Shown piece by piece: positions 1-11,587 of a DNA stretch of 64,000 nt; position 1 is the first letter of the stretch; each line of letters begins with the position of its first letter. This DNA is from Oegoconia quadripuncta (Eukaryota; Arthropoda; Insecta; Lepidoptera; Autostichidae): assembly GCA_949316235.1 (NCBI GenBank), contig OX438753.1, forward strand, positions 20,020,801 to 20,084,800, read 5' to 3'. Under the pieces are notes generated by a model. The model saw only the letters and a program-made list of their open reading frames with translations, did no database searches and was not told the DNA's origin. Position numbers and translations under genes: made by a program.

Positions 1-324
1 TGTGTTTAAAATGTAGCCTTTCAGAACAGATCCTTAGACAGGTTTTATGGCGGTACACCACCAGGAAAGAGCTGCAGCTGCCATAATGGTTAGCGGTTAG
101 GGGCTTCTTCATCTTGGGTTTTTCAAAATTTTTAATTTGGCACTTAGTTTTTTATGTATGGTACACTATATCATTTCAATCATTCCTTTTTGAAATGGTA
201 TACCGCCGGTAGTCCCATGTACACTTAGTGAAGATTATGGACTCTGGTTATCACCAGGACCAGAAAGGAACATTACTGAAGTCTACTGTTTTGCCGATTT
301 ATAGCAGTTCCTATATCCATAACG
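1..324. other. No recognised feature
   Basis: AT-rich sequence with no long open frame, no tRNA-like promoter boxes and no match to the repeat families seen elsewhere in this window. Confidence 0.4.
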
Positions 325-440
325 TTACGACCTTTATCCCAAATGGGGTGGTCAATAATTTCCCAAACATTAATGTTTGAATGTTTCAAACATTGTGAGT
401 TTAATGCTTGAAACAACATCCACGGTTCAGTTACTAACAT
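325..440 (+). repeat. Repeat I copy
   Basis: This segment shares motifs such as GACCTTTATCCCAAATGGGG, CCCAAACATTA and GAAACAACATCCACGGTT with 23692-23775 (same strand) and with 12205-12330 and 59678-59758 (opposite strand). Four copies make it an interspersed repeat. I see no terminal inverted repeat and do not recognise the class. Confidence 0.55.
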
Positions 441-1745
441 AAAATAGCCATGATATCACTAGTACATAGGATCTAGAATAACTATAGTATAGATCACATA
501 GTTTAAAAGCTACACATTTCTTCCAGACGCCATCCCAAGTACCACATTAAAAAAAACAATTTTTTTTTCACAATTTTGTCAATAATATTAGCTCTAGGTT
601 TACCCCCTTTTTGTATTTTATTATACCCATAAAATATTTAATCTAATCATTCTCTCCCCACATACATGCAACGGTTGTCCTGGATGACATAAAGTCAACA
701 CCTTATAATTTATACAGAACATGGATGACGTTCCTGAAATTAATTTCACTTTGCGCTAAACGGCTTAGTATAACACAAATTATGTAATATGTCCACGAAA
801 ACGATTTCCACTCAGGCAAATCGATTAAATTTCATATGCTTCCGCGATTCGGCAAATTAGATCGACACTCCAACCGGTCAGATGTTGACACCGGGTCCTT
901 AGCTCTGATATGACGATATCCGTCCTCTTTGCAGTCTTGAGAAAATTTAAAAAGATGTCATCCGTGAAATATGATCAGGGATGCCGGGTTCCGTAAATTA
1001 TTTCGAAGTAACACAGAACATTTTAACCACTGTTGTTCGAATGTATTGAAATATTTTGTTTGTTTGTAAAACTCATCCACGGAATGACGGCGCCAGATAT
1101 TGTTTAACTTTCGCTATAATCAAAAACAAATAAGTATCGAATGCATGCAATAATAACCATCATATTCTCCTTATCTTAGTAGTAGGTACCACACTAATCA
1201 GCTGTCGTCTCGTTAAATTACAGTCACAAAAATTATGCATTCAAAATAGCTCTACACTAAACCTGACTGGCAAAATGAATTTATTTCCACCAACGGAACT
1301 AGTGGGAATAAATGAGACAAGATTGATGGGGTTCCGGTACGTCGACTGCAGTACCCTAAAACGGGGAGATTATTTTCTCTTGGATCGGAAGCAGATCTCA
1401 TTTCCTCCGACAACATCAAAGTGATAGCGACCGGTTTTTTTCGAATCAGCAATATTTTGAACATCGAATAGTTAGTCCCTCTTCCGGTGTTGCCATTCGG
1501 TTGCGGATAAATTCTTATTGCGTACTTTTTAGTCATGTCAACTCTTTGCAAATGTCATCTTTTGCTGCTTAAGAGTTTCGACTGAATAACTGAACCTTGT
1601 ATTCTTATTTCCGATACTAAATCGTGTTTACTTTAAGTATCAGAAGCTCAGCATAACATTTTCTTTAAGATCTCTAAGGAAACTCTCCAACAGAATATCA
1701 AATATACGGCAAAACTATTTGTTTGTGTTGTGTTTTAAAAATAAA
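441..1745. other. No recognised feature; one unsupported minus-strand open frame
   Basis: No window repeat matches here. A 99-codon minus-strand frame at 1252-1551 has somewhat mixed, protein-like composition, but no domain, splice context or second copy supports it. I treat it as unproven. Confidence 0.35.
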
Positions 1746-1749
1746 ATTT

Positions 1750-1935
1750 ACTTCAAACTTCAAGCATTTCATTTAAATTCAACGAAGGATACATGATAAC
1801 ATTTGTTGAATGTCAATTCAAATCTATTGGAAATAAAAATAGGGCTTAAGCATTTTTCGGTCAGTCAGTATGTCCAAGCTACCACCGCTTCGGAAAGGGA
1901 AATCATCTGTGGGAATAGAAGCGGCGCAAGAAACC
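1750..1935 (-). mobile_element. LINE L, 3' end fragment
   Basis: Nearly the same sequence occurs at 7609-7797: tail-like AAACTTCAAGCATTT, then GGGCTTAAGCATTTTTCGG, then AAGCGGCGCAAGAAACCCA. The short tandem tail at the left end and lack of a left-side continuation fit the 3' end of a non-LTR retrotransposon lying in reverse orientation. It abuts LINE K at 1936. The short plus-strand frame at 1803-1988 is an antisense shadow. Confidence 0.55.
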
Positions 1936-2515
1936 CAAAGTCAAAGTCAAAAATGCTTTGTTTTGTAGGTACACAGAGTACCCTTTAAAATAGTCAATTT
2001 TACATTGTAAATTTTTTTTTTTTAAGCTACTGCTTGTTCAAAATGCAATTTTCCCCTGAGAAGAACAAGCAAGAAACTCGAAGGGTTGCTCTTTTAAAAT
2101 CAGGCTTTGATTTTACATAAAGGTTTTTATATTACAAACAGGTTTTGAAATTTCATTATTAATTGTGAAATAGCCAGGCATGCGAACGATCTGATTATGT
2201 CCAGGGATGATTATCATCTAAATAGTCTGATATTTTATAATATGCTTTCTCAATAAGTTTTTGTTTTACAGTATCTTTAAATTTATTGAGAGGAATATTG
2301 TGTATATCAACTGGAACCTTATTGAAAAAGCGTATACATAACCCTTTTAATGAATTACTGACTTTGCGGAGGCGACTTATGTGACCTGCAAGTTTAACTT
2401 TATTTCTTGTATTGACATCATGTTTATCATTATTTTTCCTAAATGATGTTATATTTTTTTTGACATAATTAGATTTTCAAAAATGTACTGTGACGAAAAG
2501 GTTAGAATGTTATAC
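1936..2515 (-). mobile_element. LINE K, 3' part with end of the RT ORF (relic)
   Basis: The left end carries a CAAAGT tandem tail, the reverse complement of the TTTGAC tail at 53636-53655. The 1938-2230 part matches 53350-53655 in reverse. Further right, the minus strand encodes a degraded C-terminal stretch of a non-LTR reverse transcriptase ORF, including FFNKVPVDIHNIPLNKFK and then KAYYKISDYLDD. A related stretch occurs at 61550-61882. The copy is 5'-truncated. It belongs to the Jockey/CR1 group as far as I can tell; the exact clade is uncertain. Confidence 0.65.
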
Positions 2516-2624
2516 ACAGAATCATTTTTCTATTCTTTAACAACAAAATGACTTTATCTGCTAAAATGTATAAATTATCAATTAATTAAATACGCTTTAT
2601 TGTTTGTAAAAGGAACAGCGTAGT

Positions 2625-2895
2625 TGAAAACAGAAAAGTTGAAAAGAAATCGTTTGGCTTGGTAAGTACATGTTCTGAGGAGTGATGTAACGCATGCTAC
2701 TAAGAGAGTGATGAATATGGTTGTCGATGGTTGGAAAGGAAGAGGAAGACCACGGAAAAGATGGATGGATTGAGGGGTGATGTGAACGAAAAGGGCGTGA
2801 ATGACGAGGTAACAGCTGATAGAGGAGATTTGAAGAAAAAGACGTACTGCGCCGAACTCAAATAAATTGGGACTAGGACATGAAGATGATGAAAC
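2625..2895 (+). pseudogene. RTE-like LINE ORF C-terminal fragment
   Basis: Degraded coding of the type THATKRVMNM followed by a G-R-G-R-P-R-K-R-W basic stretch is typical of the C-terminus of RTE-like endonuclease/reverse transcriptases in insects. It ends in CTCAAATAAATTGGGACTAGG and a GAAGATGATGAAAC tail. The same ending recurs at 3467-3505, and the upstream piece recurs at 8937-9168. Stops and frameshifts interrupt it. Confidence 0.6.
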
Positions 2896-3885
2896 TTAGC
2901 GTAGATATCTTTATTTCTTGATATACAGGAACACCAGTAACATCACGCGCTGGTGAGCGTAAGGTAACATCAGGTTTCTATTTGCAGCTTATTTGTCATC
3001 GTTATTTGTAAATAGTCTTTCTTATGATTTTGGTGTAAATGCTGTAGAAAAGAAAAAGTGCTGCAGCAGCACTATGCATGATCTTCTTATGCATTGCCGT
3101 AGTGAGGAAAAAATGGGAGGTGATTCTCAATCAGGCTACCTGGTATCAAAATGCAGCAGTCATATACCAGCTTAAAAAAGTGGTATGCCAAGAGAGATTA
3201 AAAATAATGTACCTACAATAATTAGATCTTTTTAGCATCAGACTATAAGAATTGAAAAAAAATAAAAAAACTTTACCATCAATCTACTCAAATTTTTCTA
3301 AAAAAAAAATACTGTTTATTTCTATGAATCTGAAAACTATGCGAAAAATCAGATTATGTTTTAATAATAAATAATCATAGTATATTTATATGAATTTTTG
3401 AGAAATTAACACCACGAATGAATATTTAAAATGAAATACTTCTAGTTTAATATAATTTATGTCATGTATAAATAAATTGGGATCAGACCAGGAAGGTGAT
3501 GAAGACATATTTTTTTATACAAAAAGTATACATAGGTGTTCCGGGATTTTGTGCCGCATCCTAAAATGCGTCTGGCAACACTACGCCTGGTTGAGTCGGA
3601 GGCCTGGAGTTCGGGGTGATAGGTAAATACGTCCCGCTCCTAACCCTTCGGAAGTCAATTTGTCGGGATAGTAATTTTGTTGGTTCGAGGCAAAAATGTT
3701 AACGGTTAATGGACCCGCAATCACTTTGTAACCACTTATCTACCTGTACCTATAACAGCTCTATTTTGGCAATAAATTTTGAAAAATGTTTCTTACTTGG
3801 ATAAATGTCTTGGAACTTCGTTACTATCGCAGCTACACATCAGCTTGCGCTAGTATACTGTCAGAAAGGTCATCATCAGCCTTAC
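2896..3885. other. No gene; short RTE-like tail and possible retroposon end
   Basis: 3467-3505 repeats the 3' end of the RTE-like family. 3540-3780 holds a moderately GC-rich block followed by CAATAAATTTT, which could be another retroposon 3' end, but no second copy is present. Nothing else is recognised. Confidence 0.35.
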
Positions 3886-4082
3886 ATGCCCCCACTGTTG
3901 GGGCATTACCCTGTTCTCACTGGGAGAGGGTATGGACCATATTCCACTGCGTGGGCCCGGAGAAGATGATGGATTTGTGGATTACCGGGATCCTGCCTTT
4001 TCGCCGAAAATTCGAATAATCGTTTTAAACTGTCACTAGTGGTCACCCATCCAAGGTGTGACCGCAGGCTTAACTTCGATAA
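3886..4082 (-). mobile_element. SINE D (5S rRNA-headed), partial copy
   Basis: From left to right: the tail motif CCCCACTGTTGGGGC, ACTGGGAGAGGGTATGG, then CACTAGTGGTCACCCATCCA and TAACTTCG. On the minus strand the right end reads as the 3' half of 5S rRNA (see 55822-56128). The middle is degraded. Confidence 0.65.
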
Positions 4083-4564
4083 GAAAGCTTTAGTTTTAGG
4101 TATCGTGTTAGGTTAGAATCTAGAGTATTTTCTATTATGCACGGAGCCATACATACACGGCAAAACTCGAATTGTTTCTAATTTCGCCTCGGATCGCTAC
4201 AAAGCTTTTGGAATAAAATAAACGCTTGTCCTGAACACCACGTCAACAGCAACCTCGTCACTTTTTAAAATGTACATACACAAGCATTATTATTGGTCGA
4301 GCTGATTGCACTCCGTTCGCGGACGAAAACAAGTATGTAAATCCAATTGACTTTTAATGATGCAAATTTTTGTGAATTCCATTACGAATCTGTGCCTTGC
4401 TCACCTCCATCAAAGGAGTTAATTTGCACAATCAACAGGTCACGCTTGACTTTTAAAACAGTGTCAAATTGTAACGCGTGTAAAGCAATTGTTTATATTT
4501 CAGATCCGTCGACTTGATGCAATATAAACAATAATACAATACTTCAACAACATCATTTTGCTGA
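4083..4564. other. No recognised feature
   Basis: No repeat match, no promoter boxes and no supported open frame. Confidence 0.35.
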
Positions 4565-4880
4565 TGAAAGGGCATTTTATACGTCCGCCTGGCTTGCTAC
4601 CACCATCTTATCTAATCTGCCGCCAAACAGCAATGATAATAGCATTGTTGTGTTCCGGTTGTCAGAGATAAGATAGCCAGCTTTCCGGGTCAGTACCCTT
4701 CCACTTTCGGCCTCATCTTCACTTTACATCAGGTGTGATTGAGGTCAAGTCCTTACCCGTTGAGCATTAAAATCATTGTAATTTCTAAGGAGGTCGCGAG
4801 TTCGATTACCAAATGATGTAATGCTTGGTTCGTCTGCCTGGCTAAAGTTTCCACCATGTCATCTAACGCCTGTATTAATA
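4565..4880 (+). mobile_element. SINE F: tail of one copy followed by head of a second
   Basis: 4565-4760 matches the body and tail of SINE F (GTCAGAGATAAGATAGCCAG, then TTCGGCCTCATCTTCACTT and TGTGATTGAGGTCAAGT). 4757-4880 restarts with a tRNA-like head containing GGTCGCGAGTTCGATTACC (box B-like) and then the body motif GTCTGCCTGGCTAA. The layout is a head-to-tail pair, the second cut at about 4880 by the R1-like fragment. Confidence 0.6.
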
Positions 4881-4884
4881 AAAC

Positions 4885-5073
4885 GATCTCGAACATTGAG
4901 ATCAGAGCTCGAGCCGCTTATACATTGCCAGGTCTTCTCTACTGCCGAAGAAGGTCGCCGCGGGGTTTTAGTGGGTATCCCTCCCGGCAGGGAGGGGAGT
5001 CCCACATAACCGTCACGCCGTCCCCGTGGCAAGCGGTACGCGTCATGCGTTTCCCCGCGTCAAAAAAAAAAGG
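4885..5073 (+). mobile_element. R1-like LINE, 3' UTR fragment with poly(A)
   Basis: This GC-rich segment matches, in opposite orientation, the 3' UTR of the R1-like insertion at 34766-35434: GAAGAAGGTCGCCGCGGGGT, GAGGGGAGTCCCACATAACC, CGTTTCCCCGCG. It ends in a run of ten A. It is strongly 5'-truncated. The two open frames over it are not genes. Confidence 0.75.
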
Positions 5074-6100
5074 ATAGTTGCCATAGTTTGAATAGCTTGC
5101 TATAAGTTGACAGACTACTGGCTTCCACGGTGTTGATGTTTAGCAACTAACATCGGATTGATGATGGTACGTTATTTATGGTTAATGAATTTGCTTTACT
5201 GGTTAGGATATTCAAAAATTGCCGATATTTTAACATAACGCTGATTTCGTTTGTTACGGTTGTTTTGACAAGCACGGCAGAGGTATGTCATCAATTAAAA
5301 TGATGTACGAGTATCCTTTGTATTAATATTGATTGTCAGAATCTCTATTAAATAGTGAAATTTCACAGTTACATTTAACATTTTAATCGTATGAATTTAC
5401 GTGACAGAACCGTCGATTTTCATTTAATAGGGTACCCCCTTAATACGAGTTTTAGTCTAATGTTTGAATATTGCTATGTTCCGGCTGTTTGAGATGAGAT
5501 AGCTATTTTTGGCTTCCCCCGAAAATTTAATGAGCGCTCTTCCATTATAGTGTATTTAAAAAAAGGTTTTTGTTAGGTGTGACAAAGTCGCAGTTAAATT
5601 ATTTCAAGTTTACTAATTGGACAAAATTATAAGAAAGAATCAAAGAAAAGTAAAACAAAGACAAGAAAAATTATTTATTAAATTTAAATTAATTCATTAA
5701 TTTTAAATTTAATTTTATTAATTCTTAAATTTAAATTTATTAATTCTTTCTTATTCTTTTTAATCAAAGATTCAATTGTCCAAAATTATATTATGTAATG
5801 CTGTTGATTTGTTACCTTATCTTCATATTCATATTTTCACATTTATTTATTTGTGAATATAGGTACATACAATGATCGAATATTATAAATTAGTCCTCTG
5901 CATTCCACCTAATAAGGTATACAAATGTCGCAACTTAACCTAACAAATACTTGCACAAATATTAATGTTAAAATGTTGGATAATAGTGAATCTACGAGTA
6001 GATTATTAAATTATTACATTATATTAAATTAAAATTATTTAATATTATTGCATATTTGATTGTTATTACATATTTTATTGATCGGATACACATATTATAG
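5074..6100. other. AT-rich gap with a SINE F scrap
   Basis: 5455-5560 is a degraded SINE F body (TATGTTCCGGCTGTTTGAGA, then GATAGCT). 5640-5770 is low-complexity TTAAATTTAAATT sequence that can fold on itself. I see nothing else. Confidence 0.4.
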
Positions 6101-6395
6101 AGCGTCGGTGGCGCAGCGGTTAAGATGCGGTCTCGCAATTTAGGAGGTCCGGTTTCGATTCCCAGGCAGGCCAATGTACCAATGAGTTTTTAAATTTTAT
6201 TTAATTATTTATGTGCATTTATCCGACTGCTATTAAACGGTGAAGGAAAACCTGCATGCCTGAGAAATAAAAATTCAAAGGCATGTGAAGTCCCCACCCG
6301 CATTGGGCTAGCGTGGTAGACCATGGCCCATACCCCCTTATATACGAGGGAAGGCCTATATCCCTGCAGTTTACGGGCTGATGATAATGATGACA
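6101..6395 (+). mobile_element. SINE C, full-length-looking copy
   Basis: The tRNA-like head has a box A-like GGTGGCGCAGCGG and a box B-like GGTTTCGATTCCC, the two internal RNA polymerase III promoter elements. The body follows (ATGTGCATTTATCCGACTGC, AGGCATGTGAAGTCCCCACC, GGCCTATATCCCTGCAG) and a GATGATAATGATGA 3' end. Other copies lie at 16615, 37419, 42622 and 52968, with a scrap at 7443. Confidence 0.85.
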
Positions 6396-6955
6396 TATTC
6401 TATTATTAACACATTACATATTTTATTATTATCATTGCATAAATAACAGCTAAATGTATGTGTATGACTTTGTGGAAACAAAATAAGGATTTATCTCTTA
6501 TCTACTAAGGCAGTCTTAGCGTTTTCTTCCAGACAACCTCGGTACAAGAAACTTTTCATCAGTCACATAGTGCAAAGTAAAAGGATAAATAGATAACTAT
6601 CAAAGATTCTACCTTACACCAAGGATAACATGTATATTCCCCACTAGTGTGAGCTCAGCACGCATGCGCGAGGTCCCGAGCCCCGATGCGGGTGACTACG
6701 TGATGTATAGCTCCACGTGGAGCCGGCATGCGCTCGAGCGTAACGCATTACACGCGCCAATGGCAAGCTGCCAAGTTTTCCAGGTATACTAACCAACGAC
6801 TTACGACTTACCTGAAAAAGAAAGCTGGAAGATATCGCACTCAAGGTATGAAACGTATTTTTTAAGATTACACGAAGCCTTATTTGCATTGTGTAGACGT
6901 GTAATTAAAAAAAAATGGTGATTGGTTCATACATTAATCTCATTCCACCGTCGCC
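6396..6955. other. No recognised feature
   Basis: A locally GC-rich patch at 6650-6780 (GCACGCATGCGCGAGGTCCC) has no other copy in the window and no supported open frame. The remainder is unremarkable. Confidence 0.35.
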
Positions 6956-7118
6956 CTTCCACCTTCCGGTGTCAGTATTTCCTGAATCCTACAACCTTGG
7001 GATCTTCAAGAGCAGAGTGAATAGATATTTACTGGGATCGCGTGCTTCATCTTCGACCACATCGCCACTTTCCATCAAATGAGATTGTGGTCAAACGCGA
7101 ATCCAGTCAATCATAAAA
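6956..7118 (+). mobile_element. LINE E, 3' end fragment
   Basis: This matches the end of LINE E seen complete at 35448-35630: CAACCTTGGGATCTTCAAGA, CATCTTCGACCACATCGCCA, GAGATTGTGGTCAAACGCGA, then a poly(A) tail near 7110. It codes for the degraded C-terminal end of a non-LTR reverse transcriptase ORF. Confidence 0.75.
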
Positions 7119-7169
7119 AAAAACTTTTTATGCAATCGACCTGCCTTAAGGTCCAAAGTTTGAAGTAAT

Positions 7170-7570
7170 CATCAACAGCTATGTCCCCACTGTTGGGGCC
7201 CAGCCTCCTCTCCTTTGGAGAGGGTATGGGACATAACCCACCACGCGGGCCCAGTGCGGATTGGTGGGTTTGTGTCTGACTAGTTGTCACCTGACAATCA
7301 GTATTTTTAAGCCGCCCCTCTAGGCCACCGAATGCCTTCCACTGAAAACAACCGGTACCAACTATATGACGCTCCAAAACACTCATATTAAAATGCCACT
7401 AGTGGTCACCCATCCAAGGACTGACCGTGCCAATTTCTTCTTCATCATCAGCCCGTAAACATCCCAATGCAGGGATATAGGCCTCCCTCGTTTAATGAGG
7501 GACATCGATTAACTTCGCTAATCGAAAACAAATAGCGAATGCGATTGCGCGTCGAGTGAAGCCAAAGTTG
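7170..7570 (-). mobile_element. SINE D (5S-headed) with a SINE C scrap inside
   Basis: Left part: CCCCACTGTTGGGGCCCAG, GGAGAGGGTATGGGACATA, then the body and CCACTAGTGGTCACCCATCC at 7388-7420. The 5S-like head is broken at about 7441. It resumes at 7509 with TTAACTTCGCTAATCGAAAA and AGCGAATGCGATTGCGC. The intervening 7443-7505 is a minus-strand SINE C end. The minus-strand frame at 7111-7386 is a shadow. Confidence 0.75.
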
Positions 7571-7599
7571 AAATGTTACGTCTGATATGCAGTCGACTG

Positions 7600-8040
7600 T
7601 ACAATACAAACTTCAAACTTCAAGCATTTATTTCAACGTAAGATACATGATATCATTTGTTGAATGTGAATTTAAATCTAGGTATTGCAAATAAAAATAG
7701 GGCTAAGCATTTTTCGGTCAGTCAGTATGTCCAAGCTATACCACCGCTTCGGAAAGGGAAATCATCTGTGGGAAAAGAAGCGGCGCAAGAAACCCACAGA
7801 TTCATTTTCTTTTCTTTTTTTTATATATATAAAAGTATACAACTAATACAATTTTATAATTTTTGGGAGCTGGGCGAAGTATACCAAGCGTATTTGTCAT
7901 TCAGGTAGTCACTAATTTTGTAATAACCTTTTTTTGTTAATATTGTTTTGACGTGATATTTAAATTGTTTTTCATTTAGATTATTCTCAGGTATAAGGTT
8001 ATAAAAACGTATACAGTGTTCCATAAATGATGCGTGCGTA
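7600..8040 (-). mobile_element. LINE L, 3' end and degraded ORF end
   Basis: The left end shows AAACTTC repeats (tail in reverse). 7620-7797 matches 1755-1935. Sequence to about 8040 continues in the style of a reverse transcriptase ORF end read on the minus strand. The plus-strand frame at 7657-7908 is antisense to it. Confidence 0.6.
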
Positions 8041-8043
8041 TAC

Positions 8044-8185
8044 AGGCCGAGTCAAGAGTACCCGAAACCGACGAACACAAGCTCATGAGAATGAATGAAG
8101 CAAAAGAGGTGTGTCACCATCGTAGCAAGTGGAAGTCTGTGGTCTCTGCCTACCCCTATGGGAAACAGGCGTGAATTTATTTATG
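8044..8185 (+). mobile_element. RTE-like LINE, extreme 3' end
   Basis: This matches 22300-22445 and the reverse of 47145-47280: CCGAGTCAAGAGTACCCGAA, ATCGTAGCAAGTGGAAGTCT, GGGAAACAGGCGTGA. The last coding residues read D-R-S-K-W-K-S and end at the TGA. Confidence 0.75.
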
Positions 8186-8936
8186 TATGTTCACTACAAT
8201 ATCACATCTCCGACATACAGTCAGTGTGCGAGGCACCGGCTTATCAGCATTGACCCTGCAAAAAAAAAAAAAATTAATATACAAACTAGAGTAGGGCCGT
8301 AGCATAGGGATGTGATTTCAGTAATGCTTGTAAAACATGAAATATATTGTCATCATAATTTTTTTACATGATATAAAGATGCCATGTATGACATAAGGCG
8401 TAGGCTTAGGGTCCCATTGGACACGAAAACCTAAGAACACCTTTCACAAACACCTAATTGATCTCCGACATCACAGTCAAAAGGGTACGTTTTGTTTTAA
8501 ACATTTCCCTTAAGATTCCAATCGTAAACAAGTTTAATTAAAACCCTAACCAAATTAATTAATCTGATGATCTCAATGCAAAATTGAATTACGGCTTTAG
8601 AGGATTCCCAAAATTAGTTTGACCTAGACAATGGATGGGAGAGTGAGTGGAATGTTCAAATATTTGTAGATCTTATCGGGGGCGGTCGTCGTAAACCAGA
8701 GATATTGTCCTCGTTGTCCCGAAGAGATTAGTTTCCTTACGATTCCGTTGTTGTGATTATCGCAAATCCACTGTGTTTGATTTGGCCGACACCAAATTGG
8801 AATTGGGAGAAAATATAATATCGTTAGTTTGCTTGTGTTGGTTCGGGTCAATATTAACAATATTTACAATTTACGGTATATCTCCTTTTTATTTGAGAAC
8901 GACGAGTTGGTTCGTACTCTTTTTAACACGCTTTTA
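8186..8936. other. No recognised feature
   Basis: A short poly(A) run at 8262-8273 could be a retroposon tail. No supported coding region or repeat match; the frames at 8624-8860 and 8829-9050 overlap antisense and are not convincing. Confidence 0.35.
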
Positions 8937-9168
8937 GCTTCACGATCGGAGTGTTGGGCCATGAAGGGGACGGATAATTGCATTCAGCAGATGAGAATAT
9001 TGAGATGGAAGAGTGGAGTGACGCGGATGAATAAAATAAGGAATGAGTAGATAAGAGGCAGTTTAAAAGTGACACCCGTGACAAAACAGTTGAAAGGAAA
9101 TCGTTAGGCTTGATATGGACATGTTTTGATGAGGAATGAAACGCATGTTACTAAGAGAGTGATGAATT
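8937..9168 (+). pseudogene. RTE-like LINE ORF fragment
   Basis: Coding resembles the late part of an RTE-like reverse transcriptase: S-E-C-W-A-M-K, then M-R-I-L-R-W, then after a stop V-T-K-Q-L-K and G-H-V-L. It aligns with 2625-2710 at the end. It carries stop codons and is 5'-truncated. Confidence 0.6.
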
Positions 9169-9755
9169 GCATTTTTAGTTCCCGCATAGCATTATTATTT
9201 TACGTTCCACCGAACACCTCAAAATTCTATAGCCAATAATTTACACTTCAAGCCATTCGTCTCTGGAACTCCCTACCCGAGTCCATCAGACGAGCTCAAA
9301 CTTTGAATGCTTTCAAAGAGCATTTCCTGGTGCTTTAACCTGAGCTCCTTTCTTATCTTCTCTCTATACCTTAGCACAATCCTGTTGTCGCTTATTATTA
9401 TTATTTTATATATCAATAAATATTTATTTAGTACACCTATATATTTACGTTTGTATTTTGTTGCTATTTTATAGATGTTATGTTTAAGTAGATATATTTG
9501 TCTATTGATGTATGTATGTGTAGTATGTAAATATATGAAATTTATTCAAGTTTTTGTATCTGCATCCCTATTTAATACCGCACAACCTACCTATTTCAAA
9601 TGTAACTGTCCTTATACCCAAAGGTTGCCTGGAAGTGATCGCTTTTAGTGATAAGGACGCCAAATTGTACATTCTATTCTTACCACATTTCTGAAACTGT
9701 ATTTTCTTTTCTGTTGTGCAATAAAGTGTATTTGTATTGTATTGTATTGTAATAT
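9169..9755 (+). mobile_element. LINE ORF end plus 3' UTR (relic)
   Basis: Around 9255-9340 the plus strand encodes AIRLWNSLPESIRRAQTLNA followed by F-K-E-H-F, the common C-terminal signature of Jockey/CR1-group ORF2 proteins, and then a stop. The 3' UTR contains GGTTGCCTGGAAGTGATCGC, then GCAATAAAGTG, and ends in a GTATT tandem tail at 9735-9755. 5'-truncated. I cannot exclude that the ORF end and the tail belong to two adjacent elements. Confidence 0.65.
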
Positions 9756-10134
9756 TTTGTGGTACAACAACTGATTTATAGCGACCTTCTTTAAATTTGT
9801 CCGTGAGCATGGACCGCCCATGATTAAACTGACTGAACATTGGTTCAGTCAGTTTACGTGTGCACAGTGGTTACGATGGTGCTTCATTCCCAAAAGACGA
9901 AGTCAGTTGATCGATGCGCTGTTTTTAAATCATCGTACGAAAATGTTCACGAGTCAAATCTATGGTGATGAAGACACGCAATTTTCAAAATGACTCCACA
10001 ATTGAAAAACAATTGACAGTTATATATGAAACAAACTGTATTTTACAGCCACATTTCAGAATTAATAAAGTCTCTGTAGTCACCAACACATGAATGCGAT
10101 TGAAATCGTACAAATGACAGCCCTACTACAAATA
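9756..10134. other. No recognised feature
   Basis: No repeat match or supported frame. Confidence 0.3.
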
Positions 10135-10553
10135 TTAGGTCCTTACCCATGAAATTGGCGTTTTGTATGAAGAATTTCATTAAGACTGTTTTCTCCATAC
10201 AAACATTTTTGATTTTTTTTTGGGAACGGCAAATCCAAATTTAGCTAAACTCCGTGTGTATTATCGGATAACATTAAGTTAAGTATAGGCAGCGTAAATT
10301 TTTAAAAGTAACCGCTTTATAAAAGTTTCAGCGAATCTAAGAAATGATTATGGGAAGCACATGAAAAGAGCTCTGTTCAAATTTTTTTTTATTGTGGTTT
10401 AGCCCAGAAATTAAAAATATTTCATGTGAAACCTTGAAATAATATTCCATTTTCCAAATAAAATACAAATTTGGATATAACTTTGAAAATCGCAGGAATT
10501 GGTACATATGATTAACGAAGAAAAAAACTCCAATTTCATAGGTAAAGACCCAA
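10135..10553 (+). mobile_element. MITE M1 copy 1 (mariner-type, TA-flanked)
   Basis: A 419-bp non-coding element with terminal inverted repeats. The left end reads TTAGGTCCTTACCCATGAAA; the right end is the complement of TTGGGTCTTTACCTATGAAA. It is flanked by TA on both sides (10133-10134, 10554-10555), the target duplication of the Tc1/mariner superfamily. Five other copies: 15251, 24570, 33783, 36761, 40025. Small frames that fall in these copies are not genes. Confidence 0.85.
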
Positions 10554-11045
10554 TATTAATGCACATAACACAAATGCTGCTATGCTGTAAGATTTCTTAA
10601 TAATTAACGCGATGGTCCCTAGCGGCAAAGTCGTGACTAAACTATTCCGCTTAGACATTTAACAACCATCCAGCATTAATTCATTCAATAATCGCACCTC
10701 AATTGAGGTTAAACTTATGTTATTTGTACTAACCTTAACTTCGGTAACATCCGTCAACCCGCATCGTTACAGAGCAAGTTTCGAGTTGATTAAAGATAGC
10801 AATATCAGTTTCACCAACCTTTCATCAGAACGGCACAAAGGCGAAAGCAATTACATCAACGCTAGCGACATCTGGTGGCTTTATCGCACCTGGATCTTAC
10901 GTTTGCTGAATTTTGGACCGTCTCAACTGTTGAGGGGGGGAGGTGTTGATTCAATGCGAATTCGAGTTTTCGGTGTCCTGTTTCATTTATGTACCATCGT
11001 TAATACGTGTTGTAATATATTTTTTGTTCCTATAGTTCAATAATT
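10554..11045. other. Unsupported 108-codon open frame
   Basis: A plus-strand frame at 10717-11043 begins with a hydrophobic stretch that could pass for a signal peptide. It has no domain I recognise, no repeat match and no second support. It ends directly before a SINE B. Probably chance. Confidence 0.3.
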
Positions 11046-11308
11046 GACGACCTGTTTGGTGTAGTGGTTAAAATTTCTGACTGCTATACCAAAAGGTCGC
11101 GGGTTCGAATCCCGCTAGGGGCATATGTTTGTATGTTGAATACAGACATGTGATCCCGATGTGTTTTTCATTTATTTTTATATTTATTTACAAAAAAAAA
11201 ATGTATTTGTGTAGTTTATAAACCATCGGGTATCCATAATACAAGCCTAGTTGCTTAGTGTGGAACTAGATGGCGCTGTGTGTATGTGTTAAATTATTTT
11301 AATAAATC
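11046..11308 (+). mobile_element. SINE B, full-length-looking copy
   Basis: The tRNA-like head starts GACGACCTGTTTGGTGTAGTGG (box A-like TGGTGTAGTGG) and has box B GGGTTCGAATCCCGC. The tail contains TTTGTATGTTGAATACAGAC, GTATCCATAATACAAGCCTA and AACTAGATGGCGCTGTGTGT, then an A/T-rich end. Other copies: 36005, 41409, 42278, 48966, 50115 and partial ones at 16986, 51126 and 55165. Confidence 0.88.
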
Positions 11309-11587
11309 TGTATGCAGGTATGGTTTACAATACTTTTAGAAAAATATGTTCCCATTTGATCTTCATATGACGTATCACATCTTTGCCTTAGTTTGCAGGA
11401 TCAAAAAAAACTAGATATCAGTATCATAACAGTCAGAAAAACATTATTCTGAAGGACTGGTCGTTCGGAATTCCTGACAGTTCTACGTTTAAATTTTATC
11501 GTCAGCGACACGAAACATTTTTAAATGACTTAGAACCCAGATAGTAATTTTTTTTACAATAATCTAAAAATGATTTCAACTTAAAAT

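Noticed and set aside
5640..5770. Regulatory palindrome
   Set aside because: Self-complementarity here follows from low-complexity TTTAAATTT sequence.
11060..11120. Possible functional tRNA gene
   Set aside because: It has box A and box B but a SINE tail follows, and the same head recurs in many copies. The cloverleaf is not intact. The same holds for the heads at 6101, 11588, 17561, 25812, 31783, 42278, 47655 and 52968.
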